Below, piece after piece: positions 7,203 to 15,163 of a DNA stretch of 15,163 nt (its first letter is position 1; the number at the start of each line of letters is the position of its first letter). Where the stretch lies: the NCBI GenBank assembly GCA_007131625.1, contig SLQC01000028.1, positions 1 through 15,163 on the forward strand. Direction: 5' to 3'. This stretch comes from Balneolales bacterium (GTDB lineage Bacteria; Bacteroidota; Rhodothermia; Balneolales; Natronogracilivirgulaceae). The notes beneath the pieces are model-generated. The model had not been told where the DNA came from. It saw nothing but the letters and a program-made list of their open reading frames with translations, and ran no database searches. The position numbers and the translations under genes were made by a program.

Positions 7203-9335
7203 ATGAGTTTTTTGAATCCATTCTTATTTATTGCTCTTGCCGCCGCTGTAATACCGGTGATCATTCATCTGATTAATTTTCGCAAACCCCGGAAAGTCGC
7301 TTTCTCAACCCTTTCCTTTTTTCAGGAACTGCAGAAATCCACGATTCGGCGACTCAATTTGAAAAGATATCTGCTTCTGGCTCTGCGGATACTGGCCATC
7401 GCCATGTTGGTAACCGCGCTTGCCCGGCCATTTTTACCGCCTGACATTTCAGGTTGGCTGGGATCATCAGCCGAGGGACAGCGGGTCGCTTTGTTGATCG
7501 ACAACGGCCCCAGTATGATGCAGATCGACGAAAGCGGGCCCTATATGGACCAGATTCACAGCGTTGCAGAAGAAGTCATCTCACAATCTTCGGATGGTGC
7601 ACGTTTCATAGTCGTTCCCACCCATGGGGAACTTGAATCGGGTCGATGGATGCGCAAAGCCGAATCGCTTCATTATCTTGAACGGCTTGAACCGGTAAAC
7701 AAAGGCGGTTATCCTGAAGAACGAATGACATTTATTCAGGATCTGCTTCGGGATGAGCCCGGTGAGGCGGGACGGATATACTGGCTGTCCGACGCGCGAA
7801 AAACCCAGCTGGACAAAATGGAAGACGGGTTTATGTCTGCTGATCCGGATAAGGAATATCAACCGGTAACATTTATTAAGGTAGGTAATGAATCATTTCA
7901 GAATGTTTCCGTGGCATCGGTATCACTTGCAGGACAAGTTCTGGGCGAAGGAGTACCGGTCGGTGTATCGGTAACAGTCCGGAATTTCGGAGACCAGGCA
8001 GTTTATAACTCTTTTCTGAGCCTTGAAATGAGTGGCGAACGAATTGGACAGTACGAAGTGAGTCTGCAGGCTGGACAGGAGCAGGAGCTTTTATTCGAAG
8101 TGATCCCGGTGTCGACAGGCAGCATCAGGGGAAAAGTGATCCTTGAGGGAGGGACCTATTCGTTCGATCATACCCGATATTTTTCGATGGATGTTCCGGA
8201 GAGCCGTAATGTGCTTTTGGTCAGTGATCATGGGGAGGACGAAACCCGGCGTTCCTATGTGAAACCGGTCCTCGACGCTGCAACCGAGACCGGAACCAGA
8301 ATACGTGCGTCACAAACCGATATTAGTACACTCAGAGAGTACGATCTGGATACATTTGATGCCGTCATCCTTGAAAGTGTCCGGCGTATACCGGACTATC
8401 TTCAGGCTGAACTCGTTCAGTTTGTGCAAAAAGGCCGGGGACTGCTGTTTGTCCCTTCGGAGCAAGGCGATATTGAAAATTACAACCGGTTTTTGCAACA
8501 GGCAAACGCCGGATCATATACCGGGATGCGTGGGGACTACGGGAGATTTGAGGAAATTGCGTCACTGCAGCCGCTACGAGACGGGCACCTGCTGGTCGAT
8601 GATATTTTTGAAACCCAGGACAATGAGGAGGTGCGCATAGACATGCCCTCGATTTACCATTATCTGCGATACCAGCAACCAGATTCACAGCGCGGCTCAA
8701 CTGTGCTGCGATCAAATCTGGATGATCCTCTCTTTGTCGAACAACCGTTTGGAGACGGCATGGTGCTGGTCGGTACCTTGGGGTTCAGTCCGGGATGGTC
8801 AAATCTCAGTGTAAAACCACTATATGCCCCGCTACTGTATCGAATGATACTCTATGTAGTTGCCTGGGAGCATGGCGGAGTCAGGGAACATATACTTGGT
8901 AATCCTTTTGACCGGCAAGTCTCCGATTTCGGAGCAGTTGTAACCATGACTCTGAACGAGACTGAAATGCGGCCGGAAACCTCGACCGGCACTGGTGGAC
9001 TCCGAATCCGTTACCCTGCTTCCGAGTGGTCACCGGGTTGGCTGGAACTGGATTTGGATGGTAAAAAATATACGATTGCCGTCAATCAGGATATATTGGA
9101 ATCGGATTTTGCTTCGTTATCTGTATCAGAAACCGAATCATTTCTGGAGAATATTCTCCCGGTTGCCGGTGTGATCAGTGTTTCCGGTTACAGTGAATCG
9201 GAAATACGGTCGGCAATGGCTGCCATAAGTTTTGGAAGAGAACTCTGGAACTGGTTTATTTGGTTGGCACTTGCTTTTATGGTGGCAGAATGTATTATTT
9301 CCAGAATGTATAGAACAGAAACTTCATCGGAATAA
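7203..9335 (+). CDS. BatA N-terminal domain membrane protein with degenerate VWA domain
   Basis: Inner-membrane protein of 710 residues. Seen: the BatA/aerotolerance N-terminal domain (1-80) with FLNPFLF, the helix AVIPVIIHLINFRKPR and a second helix (56-75). A VWA-like domain follows, whose first metal-site motif reads DNGPSM (100-105) instead of DxSxS. Beta-rich middle regions come next, then a glutamine-amidotransferase-like fold without catalytic Cys (about 335-460, with FDAVILE and GRGLLFVPSE). A last membrane helix lies at about 682-700. In Bacteroidota such proteins are common and uncharacterised; some sit beside MoxR ATPases or Bat operons, which are not in this window. An in-frame TGA directly before ATG 7203 fixes the upstream limit. 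No Shine-Dalgarno is visible. The next gene starts 12 nt after the stop, so it heads a probable operon. Confidence 0.88.
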   Translation: MSFLNPFLFIALAAAVIPVIIHLINFRKPRKVAFSTLSFFQELQKSTIRRLNLKRYLLLALRILAIAMLVTALARPFLPPDISGWLGSSAEGQRVALLIDNGPSMMQIDESGPYMDQIHSVAEEVISQSSDGARFIVVPTHGELESGRWMRKAESLHYLERLEPVNKGGYPEERMTFIQDLLRDEPGEAGRIYWLSDARKTQLDKMEDGFMSADPDKEYQPVTFIKVGNESFQNVSVASVSLAGQVLGEGVPVGVSVTVRNFGDQAVYNSFLSLEMSGERIGQYEVSLQAGQEQELLFEVIPVSTGSIRGKVILEGGTYSFDHTRYFSMDVPESRNVLLVSDHGEDETRRSYVKPVLDAATETGTRIRASQTDISTLREYDLDTFDAVILESVRRIPDYLQAELVQFVQKGRGLLFVPSEQGDIENYNRFLQQANAGSYTGMRGDYGRFEEIASLQPLRDGHLLVDDIFETQDNEEVRIDMPSIYHYLRYQQPDSQRGSTVLRSNLDDPLFVEQPFGDGMVLVGTLGFSPGWSNLSVKPLYAPLLYRMILYVVAWEHGGVREHILGNPFDRQVSDFGAVVTMTLNETEMRPETSTGTGGLRIRYPASEWSPGWLELDLDGKKYTIAVNQDILESDFASLSVSETESFLENILPVAGVISVSGYSESEIRSAMAAISFGRELWNWFIWLALAFMVAECIISRMYRTETSSE

Positions 9336-9347
9336 CTGGGTACTTGT

Positions 9348-9923
9348 ATGACACAAATAGCTACGGCACATTTGGTGGTTCTGGCTTTATTTACCCTCGG
9401 GACGACCATGCTCATGATAGTCACCGCATCCAACGCCCTGCGTCTCCGCAAGGTGGAAATCAGCTGGAAATCGGGTAAACTTTTCGGTTACCCTCTCTTC
9501 TCATCACTTTTTTTAACTTTTTCCCTGATAATAACCGCTTGGGTATATACTCAGCAGCTGTATCAGTATACTGTCCCTATGATGTGCTATAACTGGATTG
9601 GACTGACCTGGTTCGTGTCCAGCTATCTTACGTCGATGCGATTCGTCACTGATCACGGTATTGTAAAGAATATCAACGATCCTTCCCAGACTGTTGCCTG
9701 GAGTCGGATAATGGACTATGTTGAGCGTAATGCAGGCAAATTTCAGACTTATACCTTCTTCTATCCGGATTTTCACCCTGGAAATCAATCACGGAGTATT
9801 CGTCTTGAACTGAATGTCCCTGCCGAAAAACAGTCCTCTTTTAGAAATATTCTCCAAAATAAACTCGGTCGCCGGTTTAGTCTGGGAGAACTTGAAAACG
9901 CCGGAATTAAACAACTCAAATAA
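9348..9923 (+). CDS. Hypothetical membrane protein with PH-like C-terminal domain
   Basis: I do not recognise a named family. Seen in 191 residues: three hydrophobic segments (about 7-27, 48-66 and 78-96), then a soluble C-terminal part (about 97-188). The pattern there, R-F-V-T-D-x-G-I-V-x-N-I-N followed by Q-T-V-A-W-S-R-I-x-D-Y, resembles bacterial PH-like (bPH) domains that follow membrane helices. The tail ends with a helix of the form E-L-E-N-A-G. Function unknown; a membrane-bound sensor or assembly factor would be a guess. It lies 12 nt after the BatA-type gene and 32 nt before hflX, all on the same strand, so it is probably co-transcribed with both. Confidence is high that it is a gene and low for the domain call. 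Confidence 0.75.
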   Translation: MTQIATAHLVVLALFTLGTTMLMIVTASNALRLRKVEISWKSGKLFGYPLFSSLFLTFSLIITAWVYTQQLYQYTVPMMCYNWIGLTWFVSSYLTSMRFVTDHGIVKNINDPSQTVAWSRIMDYVERNAGKFQTYTFFYPDFHPGNQSRSIRLELNVPAEKQSSFRNILQNKLGRRFSLGELENAGIKQLK

Positions 9924-9943
9924 AGAACCATCATGAGTAAAAA

Positions 9944-9949
9944 GGAAGG
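9944..9949 (+). promoter_or_regulatory. Ribosome binding site deciding the TTG start of hflX
   Basis: GGAAGG lies 6 nt before TTG 9956. An in-frame TAA at 9938 blocks any start further upstream, and no ATG or GTG fits nearby downstream without losing conserved HflX residues. Confidence 0.8.
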
Positions 9950-9955
9950 TTATAT

Positions 9956-11269
9956 TTGAATAACGATCTGAATACCAAAATCAGCGAATGTGAACGTGTA
10001 GTTCTTGTCGGTATTTTTGATGGTATTGATATAGGCAAAAAACAGGCAGAAGAGCACATAGCGGAACTGGAGCTGTTAACCTATACCGCTGGCGGTGTAA
10101 CCGTACAAAAAGTGTTGCAGCAGAAAAACAGACCCGATGTCGGCTCTTATGTAGGCAAAGGAAAGCTGAAGGAAGTCAGGGATATTATCAGGGAGCAGAA
10201 AGCGGATGTGGTCATATTTGATGACGACCTGTCGGCCACCCAGGCGAGGAATATTGAAAAGGTGACCGAGACGAAGGTGCTGGACCGGAGCGGTTTAATT
10301 CTGGATATTTTTGCTTCCAGAGCCAAGAGTTCGGCAGCCAAAACACAGGTTGAACTGGCACAGTTGCAATATCTGCTTCCGCGTCTGACCCGATACTGGA
10401 CCCACTTGTCTCGTCAGAAAGGTGGAATCGGTACAAAAGGTCCCGGTGAGACCCAGATCGAGACTGACCGAAGGTTGATTGGTCGACGCATTGCCGTTCT
10501 GAAAGAGAAACTGGAAAAACTCGATTTGCAACGGAAAGTGCAACGCCAGGGTCGGGAAAATTCATTGCGGGTTGCTCTGGTAGGGTACACCAATGCCGGA
10601 AAATCATCGTTGCTGAATGCCATTACGAATAACTCTGTGTTTGCCGAAAATCGGCTGTTTGCTACACTGGACTCCACTGTCCGCCGTTTTGAAATCGATC
10701 AGGAAGAGGTACTGTTGTCAGACACGGTCGGATTTATTCGAAAACTGCCGCATGACCTGGTGGAGAGCTTTAAATCCACGCTCGATGAAATCCGGGAAGC
10801 CGATCTGCTGCTTCACGTCGTGGATATATCGTCGCCAATGAAAACGGATTATATCCGGACAGTAAACGAGACATTGAAAGAGTTGGAAGCCGAAAAAAAA
10901 TCGGTTATTATGGTTTTTAACAAGATCGATCTGATTTCATCACCACAGGAACTGGCCGATATCCGTCGCGATTATCCCGGTTCGGTACTGGTTTCAGCGG
11001 AAAGGGGGATCGGACTTGACGAAATTTCTGTTGAAATTAAAAAAAAGGTTGAAAGAAATTATATATATCGAAAAATTGTCATACCGATATGCAATTATCA
11101 TGTGGTATCATTTTTGCATGATGTAGCAGAAGTGGAACATGAATCCTACGATGAGCAGAAGATTCGGCTGACCTGCAGGATTCATGAGAAATATTCCGGC
11201 AGATTGCATGATATGTTACGTAAAAACAATGCATCTCAAGTACTGATAGAAGATGCCAACGGAGAATAA
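9956..11269 (+). CDS. hflX: GTPase HflX
   Basis: Ribosome-associated GTPase that splits stalled 70S ribosomes during stress and binds the 50S subunit; cytoplasmic. Seen: the HflX N-terminal domain (about 14-120, with the GKGK loop at 67-70 and DDDLSATQ at 89-96), then the helical linker holding GGIGTKGPGETQIETDRR (166-183), the family hallmark. The G domain has P-loop GYTNAGKSS (210-218), switch TLDST (237-241), DTVGF (256-260) and NKID (322-325). The motifs are complete, so an active GTPase is expected. The usual length is about 400-440, so 437 is normal, and a short C-terminal domain (about 375-437) is present. Start is TTG behind GGAAGG. The stop is followed 2 nt later by the CBS-protein start, so the two are tightly linked. 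A mini-ORF (9933-9959) overlaps the start codon. Confidence 0.97.
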   Translation: MNNDLNTKISECERVVLVGIFDGIDIGKKQAEEHIAELELLTYTAGGVTVQKVLQQKNRPDVGSYVGKGKLKEVRDIIREQKADVVIFDDDLSATQARNIEKVTETKVLDRSGLILDIFASRAKSSAAKTQVELAQLQYLLPRLTRYWTHLSRQKGGIGTKGPGETQIETDRRLIGRRIAVLKEKLEKLDLQRKVQRQGRENSLRVALVGYTNAGKSSLLNAITNNSVFAENRLFATLDSTVRRFEIDQEEVLLSDTVGFIRKLPHDLVESFKSTLDEIREADLLLHVVDISSPMKTDYIRTVNETLKELEAEKKSVIMVFNKIDLISSPQELADIRRDYPGSVLVSAERGIGLDEISVEIKKKVERNYIYRKIVIPICNYHVVSFLHDVAEVEHESYDEQKIRLTCRIHEKYSGRLHDMLRKNNASQVLIEDANGE

Positions 11270-11271
11270 CG

Positions 11272-11940
11272 ATGCTGGTTAGAGAAGTTATAAGTAGTTA
11301 TATAAAGCCGTTACGGGCGATAGACACCTCACGGGAGGCACTCTCTGCCATGATTGAGAGCGGCCAGGTGGTTTTACCGGTTGTGGATCAGACTACCAAC
11401 CGTTTTATTGGTATGGTAAGCCGGGAATCGGTCGAAAAGCACCATGCAACGGTCGATAGTGTGCTAACCATCCGTGAGCAGAACTCCATCGTCACCGATC
11501 CTGACCAGAACGTTTTTGATACGGTTCGTCTAATGGACAAACACAACCTGACTTTGCTTCCGGTGCTGGATAATGGCCGCAACTATCTCGGCGTTGTGGA
11601 GCGAATCCGGCTTAATGACCGTGTCATTCAGTTGATGAATTTTACCGAATATGGCTCACTTGTCACCGTACATTTCGAAGAGCGGGATTTCACGCTCTCC
11701 AAACTGGTGCGTATAATTGAATCCGAAGGTGGATTGATCCTTGGGATGAGTGTCGAGTCACCCCGTGATGAATCTCCCGTTTATGCCGTGTCCATAAAGC
11801 TGAATGTGCCGGATCCGGGACGTATTGTAACGGCATTGAAACGACATGAATTTATTGTCGACACTCACAGTACCGATAACGAGGAAGATCGCCGGTTCGA
11901 ACAACGGGCCGATGAATTGATGCATTATCTGAATATTTAA
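11272..11940 (+). CDS. Two-CBS-domain protein with C-terminal ACT-like domain
   Basis: Cytoplasmic regulatory protein of 222 residues. Seen: CBS domain 1 (about 2-58, with LPVVD at 35-39 and the FIGMVSRES turn) and CBS domain 2 (about 64-120, with LTLLPVLDNG at 93-102 and YLGVVER). An ACT-like beta-alpha module follows (about 127-200) that opens G-S-L-V-T-V and includes L-S-K-L-V-R-I-I-E-S-E-G-G. CBS pairs bind adenine nucleotides such as AMP, ATP or SAM, and ACT domains bind amino acids or other small ligands, so this is probably a stand-alone sensor; its partner is not evident. The start has GGAG at 11261-11264, inside the end of hflX, and the genes are 2 nt apart. Similar CBS proteins are common in Bacteroidota. 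No enzymatic domain is fused. Confidence 0.87.
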   Translation: MLVREVISSYIKPLRAIDTSREALSAMIESGQVVLPVVDQTTNRFIGMVSRESVEKHHATVDSVLTIREQNSIVTDPDQNVFDTVRLMDKHNLTLLPVLDNGRNYLGVVERIRLNDRVIQLMNFTEYGSLVTVHFEERDFTLSKLVRIIESEGGLILGMSVESPRDESPVYAVSIKLNVPDPGRIVTALKRHEFIVDTHSTDNEEDRRFEQRADELMHYLNI

Positions 11941-12044
11941 GGGTTTCAAACGAATAAATGTCTCTCCGTTTGCGTTACTCTTCGGCAGAACTATTCTGTC
12001 TTATTTCCTATATTTCACCTTTTCCAACGTTAGACTTAGACAGA

Positions 12045-15032
12045 ATGAAAGGGTTTCTCCGTTTCGCATATTTATTCCTGCTTCTTGCCGGCTTTTCAGC
12101 TGCTGTATCCACTGCAGACGCCCAGTTTGTACCTCTTTCTCAACACTATGAGTTTGAGAAGGGACGAAAACTGTATGAAGAAGGATTATACCGGCAATCG
12201 GCTGAATATCTCAGGAAATATCTTTATTACGATGCTGAACGGGCTTTCCATGAAGAGGCAAGCTACTATTTGACGCTGGCTAAAATGGCGAGTGATTCCG
12301 TGCATTCGGAAATTTATGCAAACCGGTTTTTAATGCGGTACCCTACAGGTTTATACGCGGTCAGCCTGCTCGATGAGATGGCCGGTCGTCACTACCAGGC
12401 AGGTAATTATGAAACAGCCCGACACTACTTTGGGCGTGCATTCAATGTTGTGGCCGAAGATGACAAAAAGGTGCAGTTTCTATTCTGGATGGCTGAGTCG
12501 TCACTGCAGGCTGATGATGCCGACAGTGCATCTGTTCTCTATACCAAATTGTCGGACACATGGCCGGGGTCGGATTTGGCTCCCAAAGCCCTGTATTCGC
12601 GAGGCAGTCTCTATCTCAACCGGGATGATTTTGATACTTCTGCCGAAATATTTGAAGAACTGAGAGAGCGGTTTCCCAATCATGCGGTAACTCGTCAGGT
12701 TGGTACAGCTCTTGGGGAGTTACACTACCGGCAGGAACGCTATGAAGAGTCCATTTCCGTATTGAAAAACGAACTGTCGTATCTCGAGGGAGATGCATTG
12801 CTGAAAGCCATCCTGCTTATCGCTGAGAGCCACAACTATCTCGGCCAATTCGACCAGGCGGCAACAGAATACCGTCGATATATCAACCTGAGTGAGGATG
12901 ATATGCAAGCCAGACCGGCACATTACGGTCTTGGATGGGTTTATCACAAACAGCAGGTTTATCACTGGGCGGCCGACTCGTTTCAGAATGCAGCTTTTGG
13001 CGATGATCAACTCGCCCGTAAAGCGCTGTACTACGAGGCGATTAACAGGAAACTGAGCGGACGGTACGACCTGGCTCTGGATACATTTGAAAAATTCGGA
13101 AAGCAGTATGCCAATGGCTTCTGGATGGAGCAGGTTTACTATGAATGGGCATTGACCGCATTCGAATTGGGCCGGAACAACCTGGCTATCGAAGTATTAC
13201 AACAGCTGATTCGGGCGGATATCGATCTGGAGGATGCCGGAAAAATGTATTCGCTGCTCGGCGAAGCCTATTTTGCCAACAATGAATTCTCCCGTGCAGT
13301 GCAGGCTTTTGAGCTAGCGGAGCAGACGGTGGATGTCGACCCTGATATGAAACGGCAGGCGCAGTTTCAACGAGGTTGGGTCATGTATGAAAACCACGCT
13401 TACAGGGAAGCACGCCAGGCTTTTGAAGCTGTTTATAGGGATCAGCCGTCCGGACCGCTTGCTGCCGAAGCACTATTCTGGAGCGCCGACAGCTATTACA
13501 ATCTCAGACAATGGGGGGATGCCGCTCGACAGTTTGAGCGTTTTGTGGATGGCTACCCCGATCACGAATTTACCGGTGCCGCCATTTACTCACTCGGCTG
13601 GGTAAATTTTCATTTGCAGAATTACGAACGGGCAATCAGCTATTTTGAAGAATTCGATCAGAACTATGAACCACCGCCCATGGCTTTGTTCCCTTACGAA
13701 GTGGACACCCGCCTCAGGATGGGAGATTCCTACTATGCAATGAGCCGTTACGATGAAGCCATCCGCAATTATGATAAGGCAACAGGAACAGATCCGGGCG
13801 GCGACTATGCGATTTTTCAGATTGGCAACAGCCACTTCAGGCAGAATGAGACTTTCGAGGCAGTTCGCAGTTTTCGCCGGTTATTAAGAGTCTTTCCCTA
13901 CAGCCGTCTGCGTGAACAGGTGCAATACAATATTGGACATATCTATTTTCAGACCGGTAATTACGACCAGGCAATTGAAGAGTTTCACTCGCTTATCAAT
14001 AACTATCCGGGTTCCGAATGGGCAGCCAGGGCACAGTATCAGATCGGAGATGCCTATTACAATGCGGGGAACTATGATGCAGCAGTTGAAGCCTACCGCA
14101 TTATTCTTGACGAATACCCACGAAGTGGATATACCGTCGATGCCGTCAATGGCATTCAGTTTGCACAACAGGCCGCAGGAGATGTGGATACCAGTATGGA
14201 AATTCTCGAAAGTTTCCTGAATCAGCATCCTCAGACTGAAACAGCCGATCAACTTCGGTTCAGGCAGGCGGAAAACCTTGTGCAGGCCGGTGACTACCAT
14301 GAAGCTATCTCCTCATTCCGGTACTATGTCCGGGTTACGACTTCCGAGTCGAGGGTGCCGGAGGCATACTTCAATATTGGGGAAGCCTATGAGCAGCTGA
14401 ATGACAGAGCCAGTGCGGTGGAAGCGTATAGTGAGATCGTTGATCGATATCCGGAGTCGGACCGGATGGATCATGCCCTTTTACATATCGGACGTCTTGA
14501 ACTCGAACAAAACAGGTATTCAGAGGCGATTGCCTCATTGGAAAGGCTGATCGAGCGGGAAGGACGTCTTCATGTTGAGGCACTGTCGACCCTGGGTGAG
14601 GCCTATCTGGCCAATGACCAGCCGAACCGCGCAGAAATGGCCTTTGACAGAGCGCTGGAACACAATGAAAATCACGATCCGTCTCTCATAGGTAAAGGGA
14701 AAGTAGCTCTTCAGACAGGCCAATTCATGGATGCAGATCGCTATTTTCGGCAGGTAGCCGAATCCAACACCCTTGAAAGAGGTGCTGAAGCACAATATTA
14801 CCTTGGACTGGTGGAACAGTCCAGAAGAAATCACGATGCTGCCATTGAAGCCTTTTCAAGAGTTAATGTTTTGTATGAAACCTATGATGTCTGGGTGGCT
14901 AAAGCAATGCTCGGTACGGCATTATCGTACCGCGAAACAGGGCAGAGTGGCCGGGCTGAACAAACTTTAAGGGACATCATTGAACGGTTCCCCGACACTG
15001 AATTTGCCAGAGAAGCATCCAGTGAATTGTAA
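12045..15032 (+). CDS. Secreted tetratricopeptide-repeat protein
   Basis: Envelope protein of about 995 residues built almost wholly of TPR-type helical hairpins. Seen: from ATG 12045 a clear signal peptide (KGFLRF, hydrophobic LFLLLAGFSAA, cleavage after A-D-A at about residue 26). Then come some 25 repeats of roughly 34-37 residues with the marks A-x-Y-x-L-G-x-x-Y, Y-x-x-A-I-x-x-F and Y-P-x-S, as in YbgF/CpoB and BamD-like proteins. It is strongly acidic. The frame is open from ATG 11958, but that would put 29 residues before the signal peptide, so 12045 is preferred. The Shine-Dalgarno is weak. In the periplasm it likely scaffolds protein complexes, but the partner is unknown. A 104-nt gap separates it from the CBS gene, perhaps with its own promoter; aroA starts 16 nt downstream. 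Confidence 0.88.
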   Translation: MKGFLRFAYLFLLLAGFSAAVSTADAQFVPLSQHYEFEKGRKLYEEGLYRQSAEYLRKYLYYDAERAFHEEASYYLTLAKMASDSVHSEIYANRFLMRYPTGLYAVSLLDEMAGRHYQAGNYETARHYFGRAFNVVAEDDKKVQFLFWMAESSLQADDADSASVLYTKLSDTWPGSDLAPKALYSRGSLYLNRDDFDTSAEIFEELRERFPNHAVTRQVGTALGELHYRQERYEESISVLKNELSYLEGDALLKAILLIAESHNYLGQFDQAATEYRRYINLSEDDMQARPAHYGLGWVYHKQQVYHWAADSFQNAAFGDDQLARKALYYEAINRKLSGRYDLALDTFEKFGKQYANGFWMEQVYYEWALTAFELGRNNLAIEVLQQLIRADIDLEDAGKMYSLLGEAYFANNEFSRAVQAFELAEQTVDVDPDMKRQAQFQRGWVMYENHAYREARQAFEAVYRDQPSGPLAAEALFWSADSYYNLRQWGDAARQFERFVDGYPDHEFTGAAIYSLGWVNFHLQNYERAISYFEEFDQNYEPPPMALFPYEVDTRLRMGDSYYAMSRYDEAIRNYDKATGTDPGGDYAIFQIGNSHFRQNETFEAVRSFRRLLRVFPYSRLREQVQYNIGHIYFQTGNYDQAIEEFHSLINNYPGSEWAARAQYQIGDAYYNAGNYDAAVEAYRIILDEYPRSGYTVDAVNGIQFAQQAAGDVDTSMEILESFLNQHPQTETADQLRFRQAENLVQAGDYHEAISSFRYYVRVTTSESRVPEAYFNIGEAYEQLNDRASAVEAYSEIVDRYPESDRMDHALLHIGRLELEQNRYSEAIASLERLIEREGRLHVEALSTLGEAYLANDQPNRAEMAFDRALEHNENHDPSLIGKGKVALQTGQFMDADRYFRQVAESNTLERGAEAQYYLGLVEQSRRNHDAAIEAFSRVNVLYETYDVWVAKAMLGTALSYRETGQSGRAEQTLRDIIERFPDTEFAREASSEL

Positions 15033-15048
15033 CGTACTTTCCTAGTTA

Positions 15049-15163
15049 ATGAACGAAAATATTACCCCCGCAGAGCATCTGAAAGGCACATTAAGTATGC
15101 CGCCCGACAAATCCATAGCTCAGCGCGCCACAATATTTTCCCTGTTGTCTAAAGAGACCTCCG
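15049..15163 (+). CDS. aroA: 3-phosphoshikimate 1-carboxyvinyltransferase (EPSP synthase), N-terminal fragment
   Basis: Cut by the right edge after 38 codons. The enzyme joins shikimate-3-phosphate and phosphoenolpyruvate to EPSP, step six of the shikimate pathway, in the cytoplasm. Seen: LKGTLSMPPDKSIAQRA (11-27), the N-terminal substrate-binding loop, with K21, S22 and R26 at the positions of the conserved Lys-Ser and Arg that bind phosphate and substrate in EPSP synthases. The usual P-G-D-K-S is P-P-D-K-S here, and S-H-R is A-Q-R. There is no clear Shine-Dalgarno, but ATG 15049 gives the normal N-terminal length before the DKS motif. It follows the TPR gene by 16 nt on the same strand. Confidence 0.88.
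   Translation, partial: MNENITPAEHLKGTLSMPPDKSIAQRATIFSLLSKETS

Noticed and set aside
11958..12044. Upstream extension of the TPR gene from ATG 11958
   Set aside because: It would place 29 residues before a well-formed signal peptide; ATG 12045 gives a normal secreted N-terminus.

Overview
The window looks like ordinary chromosome from a bacterium of the Bacteroidota / Balneolota-Rhodothermota side of the FCB group. I base this on the DUF4199-type membrane protein, the BatA-N-terminal protein with a degenerate VWA domain, the CPBP-DUF2007-cdsA order, the many starts with weak or no Shine-Dalgarno sequence, and the moderate GC content. The assignment is by family habit, not by a marker gene. 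A member of the Balneolia is my best guess. No rRNA, tRNA, CRISPR array, transposase, integrase or phage gene was seen.

Layout. (1) 1-3211, plus strand: a tight envelope/lipid run of DUF2085 membrane protein (possibly cut at the left edge), DUF4199-like membrane protein, CPBP intramembrane protease, DUF2007 protein and CdsA (CDP-diacylglycerol synthase). Gaps are 3-48 nt, so this is probably one operon. (2) 3212-3450: a 239-bp intergenic region with two tandem 57-bp repeats (53/57 identical) ending 24 bp before the next gene. (3) 3451-4404, plus: an atypical SDR of the NDUFA9-like epimerase group. (4) 4451-7117, minus: a large predicted lipoprotein with an apparently duplicated N-terminal module and a C-terminal FG-GAP/PQQ-like beta-propeller. 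It converges on the SDR gene and diverges from the next block. (5) 7203-11940, plus: BatA-type membrane protein, a small membrane protein with a PH-like tail, the ribosome-associated GTPase HflX, and a two-CBS plus ACT-like protein, with gaps of 2-32 nt. (6) 12045-15032, plus: a secreted protein of about 995 residues made almost wholly of TPR repeats, followed 16 nt later by the first 38 codons of aroA, cut by the right edge.

Two starts are corrected from sequence evidence. cdsA should start at GTG 2396, behind a GGGAG box. The TPR gene should start at ATG 12045, directly before a signal peptide. hflX starts at a TTG behind GGAAGG, and no other start fits upstream.

I found no clearly new multi-gene system. 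The observations most worth a second look are the promoter-proximal 57-bp tandem repeat with its TGACGTCA palindromes, the two mini-ORFs whose stops overlap the starts of hflX and of the lipoprotein gene, the lipoprotein's internal duplication plus propeller, and a cluster of homopolymer runs in the first gene.
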